From positions 58,256 to 122,255 of the forward strand of contig CAILLX010000067.1 in NCBI GenBank assembly GCA_903835185.1: a stretch of DNA of 64,000 nt, written 5' to 3'. Position 1 is the stretch's first letter. Each line of letters opens with the position of its first letter. The translations under genes were made by a program, and so were the position numbers. Below, one piece after another: positions 19,192 to 29,890 of the stretch. The stretch comes from an uncultured bacterium. GTDB taxonomy: Bacteria; Cyanobacteriota; Vampirovibrionia; Obscuribacterales; Obscuribacteraceae. The notes under the pieces were generated by a model. It had not been told where the DNA came from. It ran no database searches and saw only the letters and a program-made list of their open reading frames with translations.

Positions 19192-20823
19192 ATGGCAAAG
19201 CAAATAGTTTACGAGGAAGAAGCACGCCGAGCGCTTGAGCGTGGAGTTGATCAAGTAACAAATACAATCAAGATGACATTGGGGCCGGCCGGGCGCAATG
19301 TGGTTCTGGAGAAGAAGTTTGGTGCTCCTCAGATCGTTAATGATGGAGTGACAATAGCTAAAGAGATCGAACTGGCAGACCATCTCGAGAATGCCGGTGC
19401 TCAACTGATTCGTGAAGTTTGCACCAGGACAAATGACACTGCTGGTGATGGTACTACAACAGCTGCAGTTCTTGCTCAAGCCATGATTAAAGAAGGGCTA
19501 CGCAATGTGGCTGCTGGCGCCAATCCGATGGTGCTGCGTCGTGGCATTAACAAGGCTGTCCTTGACGCGATTGAAGAGATCAAGAGGATTGCCAAGCCGG
19601 TTGAAGACAAGATTGCTATTCAGCAAGTAGCCACTATCTCTTCTGGAAACGATGAAGAGATTGGCGCTTTAATTGCTGATGCCATGGACAAAGTCGGCAA
19701 GGATGGAGTTATTACAGTTGAAGAGTCAAAGTCACTCTCTACTGAGCTTGAAGTTGTCGAAGGAATGCAGTTTGACAAAGGTTATGTCTCTGCTTATTTC
19801 GTGACTGACTCAGAAAAGATGGAAGCTTTGCTTGACGAGCCTTTCATCCTTTGTGTAGACAAGAAGGTTAACCTGTTGGCAGACCTGGTACCGGTGCTTG
19901 AGAAAGTTGCCCGTGCTGGACATCCGCTTCTGATCATTGCTGAAGATATTGAAGGCGAGGCGCTGGCTACTTTAGTGGTCAATCACCTGCGTCAAGTCCT
20001 CCGCTGCTGTGCAGTCAAGGCTCCTGGCTTTGGCGACAGAAGAAAAGAGATGCTTAAAGACATCGCTATCTTAACCGGCGGTCAGGTCATCTCTGAAGAA
20101 GCTGGACTCAAGCTTGAGAACGTTACGATGGAGATGCTCGGCAAGGCTCGCCAGGTCCGTGTCAATAAAGATAAGACCACTGTTGTTGCCGGCAAGGAAC
20201 ATACAGCTGATGTGCAAAAGCGTATAACGCTTATCAAGCGGCAGATGGAAGAGACCGATTCCAGCTTCGACAAAGAGAAGCTGCAAGAACGTCTGGCCAA
20301 GCTTTCTGGCGGCGTAGCTGTCATTAAGGTTGGAGCTGCCACTGAGACAGAGCTCAAGGATCGTAAGCTGCGTCTAGAAGATGCACTTAATGCAACTCGG
20401 GCAGCAGTTGAAGAAGGATATGTCCCCGGCGGCGGCACCACAATGCTTAACCTGGTGGTCAAACTTCTGGCTAGCAAAGAGTACAAAGCTCTTTCCGGCG
20501 ACGAGAAGACAGGCTACGACATCGTGGTTAAGTCATTCGAAGCCCCTGTACGCCAGATAGCCGATAATGCTGGCTTGTCTGGTGAAGTGGTAGTCGAGAA
20601 AGTCAAGAATGAGAAAGAAGGGATAGGCTTCAACGCCCAGACTTTCACTTATGTTGATATGACTAAAGAAGGCATCATTGATCCAGCTAAAGTTGAGCGT
20701 TGTGCTCTTCAAAACGCTGCTTCAATTGCTGCAATGTTCCTCACCACTGAAGCTCTCGTAGTGGATGTGCCTGAAGAAAAAAAGATGCAAATGCCGGCCG
20801 GCGCCGGCATGGGTGACTTCTAA
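19192..20823 (+). CDS. groEL: Chaperonin GroEL
   Basis: [44 protein letters not shown] ... GAGMGDF. Start corrected to ATG 19192. Confidence 0.98.
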   Translation: MAKQIVYEEEARRALERGVDQVTNTIKMTLGPAGRNVVLEKKFGAPQIVNDGVTIAKEIELADHLENAGAQLIREVCTRTNDTAGDGTTTAAVLAQAMIKEGLRNVAAGANPMVLRRGINKAVLDAIEEIKRIAKPVEDKIAIQQVATISSGNDEEIGALIADAMDKVGKDGVITVEESKSLSTELEVVEGMQFDKGYVSAYFVTDSEKMEALLDEPFILCVDKKVNLLADLVPVLEKVARAGHPLLIIAEDIEGEALATLVVNHLRQVLRCCAVKAPGFGDRRKEMLKDIAILTGGQVISEEAGLKLENVTMEMLGKARQVRVNKDKTTVVAGKEHTADVQKRITLIKRQMEETDSSFDKEKLQERLAKLSGGVAVIKVGAATETELKDRKLRLEDALNATRAAVEEGYVPGGGTTMLNLVVKLLASKEYKALSGDEKTGYDIVVKSFEAPVRQIADNAGLSGEVVVEKVKNEKEGIGFNAQTFTYVDMTKEGIIDPAKVERCALQNAASIAAMFLTTEALVVDVPEEKKMQMPAGAGMGDF

Positions 20824-20841
20824 GAAGTAACTGAATAAAGT

Positions 20842-20878
20842 GACAGAGCCAGAGATCTCACAGATCTCTGGCTCTGTC
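20842..20878 (+). terminator. Intrinsic terminator after groEL
   Basis: Perfect 17-bp stem GACAGAGCCAGAGATCT-CAC-AGATCTCTGGCTCTGTC followed by TTTGTGG. Confidence 0.8.
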
Positions 20879-20893
20879 TTTGTGGAGCCTGCC

Positions 20894-21391
20894 TTAAGCG
20901 CTTGTCAGAGGTAGTGTCGAAGCACGGGCGTGGCATACAGCCAGAGCTACAGCATCAGCTGCATCATCAGGCTTGATTATGTTCTCGTGTCCTAAAAGTT
21001 CTGACAACTTATACTGCACCTCTTTTTTGTCGGCTCTGCCGTAGCCGGTCAGAGTGAGCTTAACCTGCATCGGTGTGTACTCTGCCACAGGAACATCGGC
21101 ACTGGCAGCACATTCAAGAATAACTCCACGTGCTTGAGCAACCCCGATTACAGTCTTGGCATTCTTAAAAAAGAAAATTGCTTCAACCGCCATAATGTCA
21201 GGTTTATATCTGGCGATAATGCTGAGTAGATCTTCTCTGATCATCTTCAGACGAGCACCTGCAGGAAGAGTAGGCGGTGTTGATATGATGCCTGCTGCCA
21301 CATATGAATATGTGTCTTTGTCAGGGCAGTCTAATATGCCATAACCCACTGTGGCTGTGCCCGGGTCGATTCCTAAAATGCGCTTGTGCAA
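20894..21391 (-). CDS. ruvC: Crossover junction endodeoxyribonuclease RuvC
   Basis: ILGIDPGTATVGYGILD, MAVEAIFFFKNAKTVIGVAQARGVIL, KPDDAADAVALAVCHA. Confidence 0.95.
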   Translation of the reverse strand: MHKRILGIDPGTATVGYGILDCPDKDTYSYVAAGIISTPPTLPAGARLKMIREDLLSIIARYKPDIMAVEAIFFFKNAKTVIGVAQARGVILECAASADVPVAEYTPMQVKLTLTGYGRADKKEVQYKLSELLGHENIIKPDDAADAVALAVCHARASTLPLTSA

Positions 21392-21582
21392 CTGCTTGAC
21401 CTTGAGCGAAGTTTCAGTTCAAGTTTAACATTGCCTGGAGCTGCTGCCTGACCTGTGCCTGCGCCGCCATGTGGAAGGAGAACTCAATTGATTAACTGCA
21501 CCTGGTAGGTAATGTGCCTTAACGCCAAGATGTTAAGCTGTGTGCAGCCAGCGGCTGCTGCCAATGGTAATCTGCCTAGGCG

Positions 21583-23187
21583 ATGATGATGGTGATGAAT
21601 ACGAGCAATAGTGCAACTCTCCAGCCTCGAGACAAGGTTCGGGTGCTCGAGCAGCTCCACTGGCTGGACAAGGTGCTGGTGGCGCTCGGGTGTGGTTGTC
21701 TGCTTGGGCTGTCGACTCCAGGTTTTGATCTCTGGTATCTGTCCTGGTTCGGACTGGTACCGGCTCTGGTGCTAATTGCCAGTTGCAAAAGTAAATGGCA
21801 GGCAACTGCCGTCGGTCTTGTCTTCGGTCTTGGCTACCATCTTGTTGCGCTGTGGTGGATTCTTGGACTGTATCCGTTGCCATGGCTCGGAGTTAGTAAT
21901 TGGCTTGCTTTTCAGTCAGTAATCCTTGTCTGGCTGGCAGAGTCGCTCCATCAGAGTATTTTGATGGCTGGGTTTGCTCTCTTTGCTTATGTTTTGCCTA
22001 CGCGGGCAGGATTGCTGCCTCACTATGCCCGTCCTTATTTCCCTTATCTTTTAACTCTGCCTGTGATATGGCTGTTTCTCCATTGGGTTGTAGGACCGGC
22101 AGAATATTTTGCTGGCATGCCGGTTAATCAGCTGGCTTATTCACAAAGCTGCTTCATCGAGCTCATACAGATAGCTAAATTAGGGGGCAGCCAACTGGTC
22201 GAGTGTCTTCTCCTTCTAAGCAACTGTGCTCTGGCTGCTCTTATTATTGAACGTAGCGGCTGGGTGACGCCGCTGGCTGCCCGGGTCGATCCAATTTCGC
22301 CGCGTGTCGGTGCTTTTGTCGATCTGGCTTTGGTGGCAACTCTTATACTTCTGGCAACAGTCTGGGGGGGAAGTGAAGTTGCCGTCAGACCAGCAGGCAT
22401 TACTGCGACAGCAGTGCCTGTAGAGTTAGCTGTGATTCAAGGCAATATTGGCGCTGAAGATGAACTGTCGGGTTTGATGAGTGCTTCTGAAATAGTGCAC
22501 CGTTACACTTCATTGATTGATAAGCTCGGTGTCTCGATTCTTGTCTTACCAGAAGGTGTAGCTAAGACAACAACAGGAGCGCTCTGGGGCGCTCTTCGGA
22601 CAGTTGCAAGGGAGCAGAAGAAGGAGGCGATTGTAGGAACAGTAGAGCCGGTTGAAGGCGGTGCAGTCAATGCTGTGCGCATCATAACCGGCTGTGGGCA
22701 AGAGAATCATGTTTATGTGCAGCGGCGCCTGGTGCCGTTTAACCAGTTTGTTGCTGGCTTGCTGAGTATTATTGGATTACCTAAATCAATCTGGCAGTGC
22801 GCAGGTGGTGGACTGATTTCCACCCGCCAGCTCTCCTGTCCAGCCTCTATCTGGGGCAAAGTTGGGGCGTCTGTTTCAGCAGAGCTGCTCTATCCGCACC
22901 TGGTAGCTGACGAGGTTCGACATGGAGCTTCACTTCTGGTTGCTCTTGTTAATCTCTCCTGGTTCCACAATGCTGGCGTCAACAGGCAAATTGTGGCAGC
23001 TGCTGTCATGAGAGCTGTGGAGAATGGACGTTTTCTGGTTCTGGCAACGAACACTGGTATATCAGCAGTCATTTATCCTTCAGGATTTGTCTCCAGCGCT
23101 TCAGCGCCAGGGCACCCCGGTGTCCTTGTTGACACGGTACAATTCCTTTATCAAAAAACTCCCTTTACAAGAATGTGGTGGTTATGA
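21583..23187 (+). CDS. lnt: Apolipoprotein N-acyltransferase-like protein
   Basis: Multi-TM N-terminus plus nitrilase-like C-terminus (VLPEGVAKT, QRRLVPFNQFV, SAELLYPHLVADEVRHGASLLVALVNLSWF). Confidence 0.85.
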   Translation: MMMVMNTSNSATLQPRDKVRVLEQLHWLDKVLVALGCGCLLGLSTPGFDLWYLSWFGLVPALVLIASCKSKWQATAVGLVFGLGYHLVALWWILGLYPLPWLGVSNWLAFQSVILVWLAESLHQSILMAGFALFAYVLPTRAGLLPHYARPYFPYLLTLPVIWLFLHWVVGPAEYFAGMPVNQLAYSQSCFIELIQIAKLGGSQLVECLLLLSNCALAALIIERSGWVTPLAARVDPISPRVGAFVDLALVATLILLATVWGGSEVAVRPAGITATAVPVELAVIQGNIGAEDELSGLMSASEIVHRYTSLIDKLGVSILVLPEGVAKTTTGALWGALRTVAREQKKEAIVGTVEPVEGGAVNAVRIITGCGQENHVYVQRRLVPFNQFVAGLLSIIGLPKSIWQCAGGGLISTRQLSCPASIWGKVGASVSAELLYPHLVADEVRHGASLLVALVNLSWFHNAGVNRQIVAAAVMRAVENGRFLVLATNTGISAVIYPSGFVSSASAPGHPGVLVDTVQFLYQKTPFTRMWWL

Positions 23188-23654
23188 GTTCAGTCTTGTC
23201 AAAAGCAGTTGTGGTAGGCACATCGTTGTGGATCGCAGTGGTGACCAGCAGCAGTTTGGCGTTTGCTAAAGCACCAGTAGCCAAGATTGGCCATGGCAAT
23301 ATAGTTAAACTTGAGGTGTCCAGCAGCGAAGCCGAAATTACCCGTGGACTAATGTTCAGGACAGCTATGCCTGAAGATAGCGGTATGGTCTTCCTGTTTC
23401 ATCCAGCAAGAGCAGTCAACTTCTGGATGTATCACACTCTCATCCCGCTCGACATGCTTTTTGTCAAAGATGGCAAAGTGGTGAAGCTGTTTGAGCATGT
23501 TGCTCCATGCAAATCAGAGAATCCTCACGACTGTCCTACTTATCCTGCCGGGGCAGGTCTTTCTGTCTCTGAAGTAATTGAGGTCAATAGTGGCTGGGCA
23601 GGCAGACATGGTGTCAAAGAAGGCGACCAGGTCACCTTCGATCTGCCTAATTAA
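23175..23654 (+). CDS. DUF192 family secreted protein
   Basis: KLEVSSSEAEITRGLMFRTAMPEDSGMVFLFHPARAVNFWMYHTLIPLDMLFV matches the DUF192 pattern; signal peptide. Confidence 0.9.
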   Translation: MVVMSSVLSKAVVVGTSLWIAVVTSSSLAFAKAPVAKIGHGNIVKLEVSSSEAEITRGLMFRTAMPEDSGMVFLFHPARAVNFWMYHTLIPLDMLFVKDGKVVKLFEHVAPCKSENPHDCPTYPAGAGLSVSEVIEVNSGWAGRHGVKEGDQVTFDLPN

Positions 23655-23711
23655 TTAAAAGCGCCGCAGAGCTCTCAGGATTGATGAGCTTAAGCTACTA
23701 ATCAGTACAGC

Positions 23712-23930
23712 CTAAAGCTGTACAACTCGTGTGACTTCAGGTATAGACTCTTTGAGAGCACGCTCCACGCCCATTTTAAGTGTCATTGTCGAAGCTGGAC
23801 ACATGCTGCAGGCGCCAGTTAGATGGACAAAAACTTCACCATCTTTGACATCAACCAGCTCGATATCTCCGCCGTCGGCTAACAGCATCGGGCGTAGTTT
23901 ATCTAGAATCTCTTGAACTTTCTCTTTCAT
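23712..23930 (-). CDS. NFU/NifU C-terminal-domain iron-sulfur scaffold protein
   Basis: [66 protein letters not shown]. Start set to the internal ATG. Confidence 0.92.
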   Translation of the reverse strand: MKEKVQEILDKLRPMLLADGGDIELVDVKDGEVFVHLTGACSMCPASTMTLKMGVERALKESIPEVTRVVQL

Positions 23931-24292
23931 TGCGCTTCCTCTTTGCTCCCTCAATGAGCCAGCCTCACTTCTGCCGCTGTGTGTGTTGGCAGGACTGTGC
24001 AGCTTTACCATGACAATTGTGACGCTCTGTCCTTAAGGACTGATAAAGGCTAAGCTGGTTTCAAGCTTAAGAGTATATCATTACTACACATTGCTTCTGC
24101 CGGCAGATCAATGGGCTAGTTTGTAAGACAGTCCATATCTGAAGGAGTTAACTGAACGTGCAGCCCAGGCATCGAAGTACAGTGGTCAGACGACCAGGAG
24201 TCGTCCTATCAGGCTGCCAGTGCAGGCAAACGAAGTTGATAGTGCTGTGCGGACACCCTGTCTCGACAGACAGAGGGCGGGGAAAGATGCTT

Positions 24293-24529
24293 AGACAGAC
24301 AAGTAGAATTGCGGCAGCGGAGCAAATAAAAGAGTATGCATCCCAGGCAACATTGCCTGAACAAACAGTGGAGTTGCGGATTCCGAGAGCATTTGCAGAC
24401 AGATGGTGCTCAGAGATGAGCAGACAGACAAGTAGAATTGCGGCGGCGGAGCAAATAAAAGAGTATGCATCCCAGGCAACATTGTCTGGACAAACAGTGG
24501 AGTTGCGGATTCCGAGGAGGAATCCGCAA
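24293..24529. repeat. Imperfect tandem duplication, period 129 bp, in the gap leader region
   Basis: aagtagaattgcgg(c)(a/g)gcggagcaaataaaagagtatgcatcccaggcaacattg(c/t)ctg(a/g)acaaacagtggagttgcggattccgag at 24301 and again at 24430. Confidence 0.85.
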
Positions 24530-24530
24530 C
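24502..24530 (+). promoter_or_regulatory. Perfect inverted repeat in the gap 5' region
   Basis: GTTGCGGATTCC-GAGGA-GGAATCCGCAAC, 12-bp stem with 5-nt loop. A second hairpin, GCGGATG...CATCCGC, lies at 24557-24580. Confidence 0.6.
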
Positions 24531-24611
24531 GCAACGGGTAGACGCGCGGAGGCGCAGCGGATGGAGAGTGCGACATCCGCGCAGCCGGAGCGCTTATAAA
24601 AAGGAGAACAC

Positions 24612-25637
24612 ATGGCAAGAGTAGCAATTAACGGTTTTGGCCGCATCGGCCGCATCGCCCTGAGAGCATTGCTTCAACACCCGATTTCTGGGGTGGAGAT
24701 TGTGGCAATAAATGACCCGCTTCAAGATACCAAGCAGTCTGCTCATTTGCTTAAGTATGATTCCATACTTGGCGAGCTTCCCAACAGAATAAGCCACACA
24801 GAGACAGCGATTATAATTGACGGGAAGGATATTGAGTTTTCACGTGAGAAAGGACCGGACACCTGTCCGTGGGGCAAGCACAAGGTTGACATTGTGCTCG
24901 AGTGCAGTGGTGTCTTTACTGAAGCTGAAAAGGCTAAAGGACACATTTCTGCTGGTGCTAAGAAAGTCATCATATCTTCTCCTGCCAAGGGTGAAGATAT
25001 CACGATTGTAGTTGGCGTCAACGAGAAAAACTATGATCCAGACAAGCATCACATCATATCCAATGCAAGTTGCACGACCAACTGTCTGGCACCGCTCGCT
25101 AAAGTAATTGATGAAGCATTTGGAATTGAAAGTGGTGCAATGACCACTATCCATAGCTACACCGGCGATCAGCGCCTGCTCGATTCAGCTCACAGAGATT
25201 TGCGCAGAGCACGTGCTGCAGCACTGTCGATGGTGCCATCAACAACTGGTGCTGCCAAAGCTCTCGGATTGGTGTTGCCTGGCTTGAAAGGTAAACTGAA
25301 TGGCTTTGCCATGCGCGTACCTACTCCAAATGTCAGCATAGTCGATCTTGTTGTCATAACCAAGAAGGATGTAACAGCCGAAGCTGTTAACAACGCTTTG
25401 AAAGAAGCTGCCAACGGACCGCTCTCCGGCATTCTTGCTGTTAGCGAAGTGCCGCTGGTTTCTTCTGATTACTGTGGCAGCAATATTTCATCAATTGTTG
25501 ATGCTGAGCTGACTATGGTTGTTGGCACCAGACTGCTCAAAGTCCTCGCCTGGTACGACAATGAGTGGGGCTACAGCTGCCGTCTGGTCGAACTGGCTGG
25601 TATGGTTGCCAAGAAATTGGCAGTAGCTAAGGTATAG
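24612..25637 (+). CDS. gap: Glyceraldehyde-3-phosphate dehydrogenase
   Basis: [48 protein letters not shown]. Confidence 0.98.
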   Translation: MARVAINGFGRIGRIALRALLQHPISGVEIVAINDPLQDTKQSAHLLKYDSILGELPNRISHTETAIIIDGKDIEFSREKGPDTCPWGKHKVDIVLECSGVFTEAEKAKGHISAGAKKVIISSPAKGEDITIVVGVNEKNYDPDKHHIISNASCTTNCLAPLAKVIDEAFGIESGAMTTIHSYTGDQRLLDSAHRDLRRARAAALSMVPSTTGAAKALGLVLPGLKGKLNGFAMRVPTPNVSIVDLVVITKKDVTAEAVNNALKEAANGPLSGILAVSEVPLVSSDYCGSNISSIVDAELTMVVGTRLLKVLAWYDNEWGYSCRLVELAGMVAKKLAVAKV

Positions 25638-25650
25638 TCGGATTATTTTT

Positions 25651-25682
25651 GCTGTCCCAGGCTTATTTAAGCCTGGGACAGC
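25651..25682 (+). promoter_or_regulatory. Strong intergenic hairpin between gap and pgk
   Basis: Perfect 15-bp stem GCTGTCCCAGGCTTA-TT-TAAGCCTGGGACAGC; no downstream U-tract on the plus strand. Confidence 0.6.
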
Positions 25683-25724
25683 AAATCTCAAAATTTTAGT
25701 ATCCTTTGCCAGGAGGCATAGACA

Positions 25725-26960
25725 ATGGCTAAAAAGACGATTGCCCAGGTTAACCCTTCCCTTTTTAAAGGTAAGCGGGTACTGGTAAGAGTTGATTTTA
25801 ATGTTCCGCAAAATGAGGACCGCTCCATTTCGGAAGACTCGCGTATCCGTGCTGCTTTACCGACGATCAATTTGTTGCGTGGTGCCGGAGCTAAGGTAAT
25901 ACTGGTTTCCCACCTGGGACGACCCAAAGGTATAACTGAGAAGTATTCATTAAAGCCTGTAGCTGTGCGCCTGCAAGAACTGATTAGCCACCCTGTTCAT
26001 TTTGTTGCTGACTGTATTGGAGACGAAGTATTCACGGCAGTTGCTGCCATGAAAGATGGCGATATTTGTCTGCTGGAGAATGTGCGTTTCTACGCTGAAG
26101 AAGAGAAGAACAATCCTGATTTTGCGCGCAAGTTAGCCGGCTTTGCCGACATTTATGTCAATGATGCTTTTGGCACAGCCCACCGTGCTCATGCTTCCAC
26201 TGAAGGTGTGAGTCATTTTGTTTCGCCGTCGTTGGCTGGGCTTTTGATGGAGAAAGAGTTGAGCGCTCTTGGCTCAGCGCTCGACAATCCGATTCGCCCC
26301 TTTGCCACAGTTATAGGTGGAGCTAAAGTTTCCTCAAAGATAGGCGTTCTCGAGAATCTCTTAAATAAGGTGGATATCCTGATAATTGGAGGCGCTATGG
26401 CCTTCAGCTTCTTGAAGGCTCAGGGCAAGGAAGTTGGCAAGTCGCTTGTTGAAGAAGATCGCCTTGAGTTCTGCAAAGGTTTGATTGAGAAAGCAAAGAG
26501 CAAAGGGGTCAAGCTTGTCCTGCCGGTCGATGTAGTTTGTGCTACTGAGATTGCTGCGGGAGTGCCGACAACTGTTCGCTCAATTGATGAGATTAAAGCG
26601 GATGAGATGGGACTTGATGTTGGTCCCAAAACAGTTGAGGACATTAAGAGTGCTCTGAGCAGCGCTAAAACGATTGTCTGGAATGGTCCTTTAGGAGTCT
26701 TTGAGACTGCTGGTTTTGAGAAAGGCACTTATGCTCTTATCGACTATCTGGTTAAGCTAACGGCGGCAGGAGCACGCACTATTATCGGTGGTGGCGACTC
26801 CGTGGCGGCCATAGAAGCCAAAGGTGTAGCTCCAGGATCGTTCAGCCATATCTCCACCGGTGGCGGTGCTTCGCTTGAGTTTCTCGAAGGACTTGTACTG
26901 CCTGGTGTAGCCTGCCTGGATCCAAGTGAACCGGTGGCAGCAGCAGGAAGACAACCGTAG
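25725..26960 (+). CDS. pgk: Phosphoglycerate kinase
   Basis: [69 protein letters not shown]. Confidence 0.98.
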   Translation: MAKKTIAQVNPSLFKGKRVLVRVDFNVPQNEDRSISEDSRIRAALPTINLLRGAGAKVILVSHLGRPKGITEKYSLKPVAVRLQELISHPVHFVADCIGDEVFTAVAAMKDGDICLLENVRFYAEEEKNNPDFARKLAGFADIYVNDAFGTAHRAHASTEGVSHFVSPSLAGLLMEKELSALGSALDNPIRPFATVIGGAKVSSKIGVLENLLNKVDILIIGGAMAFSFLKAQGKEVGKSLVEEDRLEFCKGLIEKAKSKGVKLVLPVDVVCATEIAAGVPTTVRSIDEIKADEMGLDVGPKTVEDIKSALSSAKTIVWNGPLGVFETAGFEKGTYALIDYLVKLTAAGARTIIGGGDSVAAIEAKGVAPGSFSHISTGGGASLEFLEGLVLPGVACLDPSEPVAAAGRQP

Positions 26961-27020
26961 TACAATCGATTGCAGCCGGACAAGCAAGAATATGGTTGCA
27001 AGCGAACTGTTTCAATCTGT

Positions 27021-27053
27021 GCGGGCGGCTTTGTGAGTCGCCCGCTTTGTTGT
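27021..27053 (+). terminator. Intrinsic terminator after pgk
   Basis: GCGGGCGG-CTTTGTGAG-TCGCCCGC followed by TTTGTTGT. Confidence 0.65.
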
Positions 27054-27112
27054 GTCTGGCAGGTGGCTTTTTCAGGAGTGTTTTCGGTATCCCAGTTTTG
27101 AGGAGGTGCCCG

Positions 27113-28198
27113 GTGCCTGTCTTATCCAAATCTGTCAGTTACTGTTTAATTGTTGTTGTCTTGGGCGTGCTTTTGTCTGGAGTTGCCTGTGCTGATGAGG
27201 GCCGACAGTATTTTGTTAACGGTCAGCCAGCATCAGCTGATCTTGCCGCTGCAGTTAATATACTTCAAGAAGGCTTGGCCCTCTTGCGTGCCAACCAGAA
27301 CAGTGAAGCAGTTGATAAGTTTACAGCTGCTGTTGTCCTGGCTCCCGACCTGCCAGCAGCTCATCACAACCTGGCAGTGGCTCTGGCTAAAGTCGGGCGT
27401 TTGCAAGAGGCGATTGAGCAGCTGCAAAAGGTTCTTACTCTTGATCCTAATCTCTCGCCAGCACTGCTCACTCTTGGTGGTCTTTATCAGTCGACCGGGC
27501 AGGTTAATGTAGCTATTCAAACCTACCGTGAGTTTCTTAGACGTTTTCCTAAGGATAGCGAGGCGCCCAAAGTTGCCAATCTTGTAAAAGGGCTGGAGGC
27601 TGTCTCGGCTGCTACAGCGGCAGCTCCTGGTGCTGATTCGCCCAGGGCGGACTCAAGCGACTATTTAGCCGAGATGTTGAAGAATGGTACTTTCCGCTGG
27701 CCCGACATGCGTATGCCGATCAAGATTTATGTGCAACGTGGTGAAAATGTTCCCGGCTTCCGTCCGCAGTTTACAAAACTGCTCATCAGGTCGTTTGTTG
27801 ATTGGAGTGCCGCTTCAGGCGGGCATGTGCGTGTCAGTCAGGTGGACTCGAACAGAGATTCTGATATTGAGTGTATGTGGTTGGATAACCCTTCTTCGCT
27901 ATCTAATCCGAGCGAGTCGGGCGAAGCAAGAGTCTTTACTGACAATACAGGTATCAAGAGAGGGACTATTAAGCTGCTAACAGTTCCGCTGTCTAAGGAG
28001 CTGCCGTTAACTGACAATCGTATGCGTCAAATCTGCCTGCATGAGATTGGACATGTTTTGGGACTGGCCGGGCATACTACCAACCCGGCCGATGCCATGT
28101 TCTTCTCCGCTTCAGTTGCCGATGAGTGGAGAGAGCTCTCGACCCGTGATAGCAATACTGTCACCAAGCTTTATACTTTGAGTAGTTCCAGGCGGTAA
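27113..28198 (+). CDS. Secreted TPR-repeat protein with matrixin/metzincin-like metalloprotease domain
   Basis: Signal peptide (SYCLIVVVLGVLLSGVACA), TPR units (AAHHNLAVALAKVGRLQEAIEQLQKVLTLDPNLSPAL), zinc motif HEIGHVLGLAGH followed by DAMFF. GTG start 27113 after aggagg. Confidence 0.85.
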   Translation: MPVLSKSVSYCLIVVVLGVLLSGVACADEGRQYFVNGQPASADLAAAVNILQEGLALLRANQNSEAVDKFTAAVVLAPDLPAAHHNLAVALAKVGRLQEAIEQLQKVLTLDPNLSPALLTLGGLYQSTGQVNVAIQTYREFLRRFPKDSEAPKVANLVKGLEAVSAATAAAPGADSPRADSSDYLAEMLKNGTFRWPDMRMPIKIYVQRGENVPGFRPQFTKLLIRSFVDWSAASGGHVRVSQVDSNRDSDIECMWLDNPSSLSNPSESGEARVFTDNTGIKRGTIKLLTVPLSKELPLTDNRMRQICLHEIGHVLGLAGHTTNPADAMFFSASVADEWRELSTRDSNTVTKLYTLSSSRR

Positions 28199-28213
28199 TC
28201 TCCTTAAATTTGC

Positions 28214-29149
28214 ATGACAGGTCTGTTTGAGCACAAAAATGAAGCTGCCAATCACAAGGATTGGCGAGGAACTGCCTGGCGACGGGAAAGTTCCACCCGG
28301 ATGTGCCTTGTCCTTGTCTTGACACTCCTTTATATGGTGGTGCAGGTGGCAGTTGGGCTGCACTCAGGTAGCCTTGCTTTATTGGCTGACGCCGGGCATC
28401 TGGCTACTGATGTCGGCTCTATTGTTCTAGCACTGTTGGCTTTCTGGTTTTCTGCTCGACCGTCGACTGCAGCTAAGACTTATGGCTATTATCGTAGCGA
28501 AATATTAGCTGGTCTCATTAACGGCGTTCTGCTTGTGGGCATCTCCGGCTTTATCTTATGTGAAGCATGGAGGCGCCTGGCAAATCCTCCGCCTGTTGTA
28601 AGTGGACCTGTCCTTGTAGTTGCTCTTGTTGGACTGGTTCTGAATCTTGTCGCGGCCAAACTGCTTCATCGTGACGCAGGACACTCACTTAATGCCAGAG
28701 CTGCTTATCTTGAGGTTCTTTCCGATCTGCTTGCTACTGTAGGGGTTATAGTTGCGTCTGCAATTATGCTTACAACCGGGTGGTATCAAGCAGATCCTAT
28801 TGTAAGCATGGTCATTGGTGTCATGATTCTGCCCCGTACCTGGGGGCTGCTCTGTGAATGCACGCACATTCTTATGGAAGGAGCTCCTGGTCATATCGAC
28901 CTGGCGGCGCTTAGAGCAGCTATGCTTCAGGTGCCTGGTGTGGTTGATGTTCATGATATACATGTCTGGACAATTACCTCCGGTCTTGATGCCATGTCTG
29001 GACATGTGACTGTCGATGTTGCTGCGTCCCCTGATGCAGTCCTCTCTAAGATTACTGATCTGGCGCAAGGAGAGTTCGGTATTCATCACACGACAGTTCA
29101 GGTCGAGCAGATTGATTGTAAGGGAATGAATAACGGTACCTGCTCCTGA
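28214..29149 (+). CDS. Cation diffusion facilitator (CDF) family transporter
   Basis: SLALLADAGHLATDVGSIVLALLAFWFSARP, YGYYRSEILAGLINGVLL, conserved C-terminal domain (VPGVVDVHDIHVWTITSG). Confidence 0.95.
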   Translation: MTGLFEHKNEAANHKDWRGTAWRRESSTRMCLVLVLTLLYMVVQVAVGLHSGSLALLADAGHLATDVGSIVLALLAFWFSARPSTAAKTYGYYRSEILAGLINGVLLVGISGFILCEAWRRLANPPPVVSGPVLVVALVGLVLNLVAAKLLHRDAGHSLNARAAYLEVLSDLLATVGVIVASAIMLTTGWYQADPIVSMVIGVMILPRTWGLLCECTHILMEGAPGHIDLAALRAAMLQVPGVVDVHDIHVWTITSGLDAMSGHVTVDVAASPDAVLSKITDLAQGEFGIHHTTVQVEQIDCKGMNNGTCS

Positions 29150-29292
29150 TCAGAGCACATGTTGCCTGTGCGTAATTTTACGTCTGTGGTGGGAAAACCC
29201 CCAATTGTCCCCGGGCGGGCTAATCGCTAAGCTTGTTTCATGGATAAGGGCAGCAGGCTAAGCTTGCTAGCCGGCAATGAGAGGGAGGCATA

Positions 29293-29529
29293 ATGAGCAT
29301 GTTTCAAGATACCAAAGATGAAGAGAGACTCTGTCATGTGTTGAAGGCTTATGTTGAAGAATGGGGCCCGGAAAATGTAATCGTCTGTGTGCCCAAACAC
29401 TGGAAAGAGTACAGTACCAACAATCTTGGACGTGTACGTTTGGACTACAGTACTGAAAGTACTGTGTCGATTCGAGTTGAATATGACCTTGTACGCTTGA
29501 ATTATGACGTGCAGCTGCAAGCAGCCTGA
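29293..29529 (+). CDS. Small conserved-looking hypothetical protein (78 aa)
   Basis: ATG preceded by gagagggaggcata; acidic/aromatic composition; followed by a terminator. Confidence 0.6.
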   Translation: MSMFQDTKDEERLCHVLKAYVEEWGPENVIVCVPKHWKEYSTNNLGRVRLDYSTESTVSIRVEYDLVRLNYDVQLQAA

Positions 29530-29570
29530 CTATTCCAAACCAAAAAGTTTTTCCCCGCCTTCCTCCCGAA

Positions 29571-29594
29571 AGAAAGCCCCGCAAGGGGCTTTCT
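29571..29594. terminator. Intrinsic (possibly bidirectional) terminator
   Basis: AGAAAGCCCC-GCAA-GGGGCTTTCT, 10-bp stem with GNRA-type loop. Confidence 0.7.
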
Positions 29595-29702
29595 TTATGT
29601 GGTGTGAGAGATGATTTCGCCCTTCTGCCGACACTCGAATCTGTTCTACGCGCCAAAATTGAGAGCTATTCAAATCACGGTGCATATTCTCGGCAAAAAG
29701 TC

Positions 29703-29875
29703 TTACCCGACTGGCTTTAATCTCCTGCAAAAACCTGAATCCCATTCCTCTGTACTGGGCTCATACACTGTGATTATGTAAGTTACCCTATCTCTATCGT
29801 TGTCAGCTGCAACTATGTGAATAGGACGTCTATCAATAAATCCTAACACTAGACTGGGCTGATGATAGCAGGTAG
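29703..29875 (-). pseudogene. DUF4258-like toxin C-terminal remnant
   Basis: Minus-strand frame reads YHQPSLVLGFIDRRPIHIVAADNDRDRVTYIITVYEPSTEEWDSGFCRRLKPVG, resembling the C-terminal half of DUF4258 proteins; the N-terminal half is missing where hipB begins on the other strand. Confidence 0.6.
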
Positions 29876-29890
29876 AATTATACCGGTTGC

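Noticed and set aside
24241-24300. Resemblance of gcaaacgaagttgatagtgctg / gggcggggaaag to tmRNA tag or RNase P RNA
   Set aside because: The conserved termini and core motifs of tmRNA and RNase P RNA are absent.
24158-24541. 127-aa plus ORF (and 159-aa minus ORF) across the gap-leader repeat
   Set aside because: Open on both strands, low-complexity repeat, no recognisable family or clear SD; kept only as an alternative explanation of the repeat finding.
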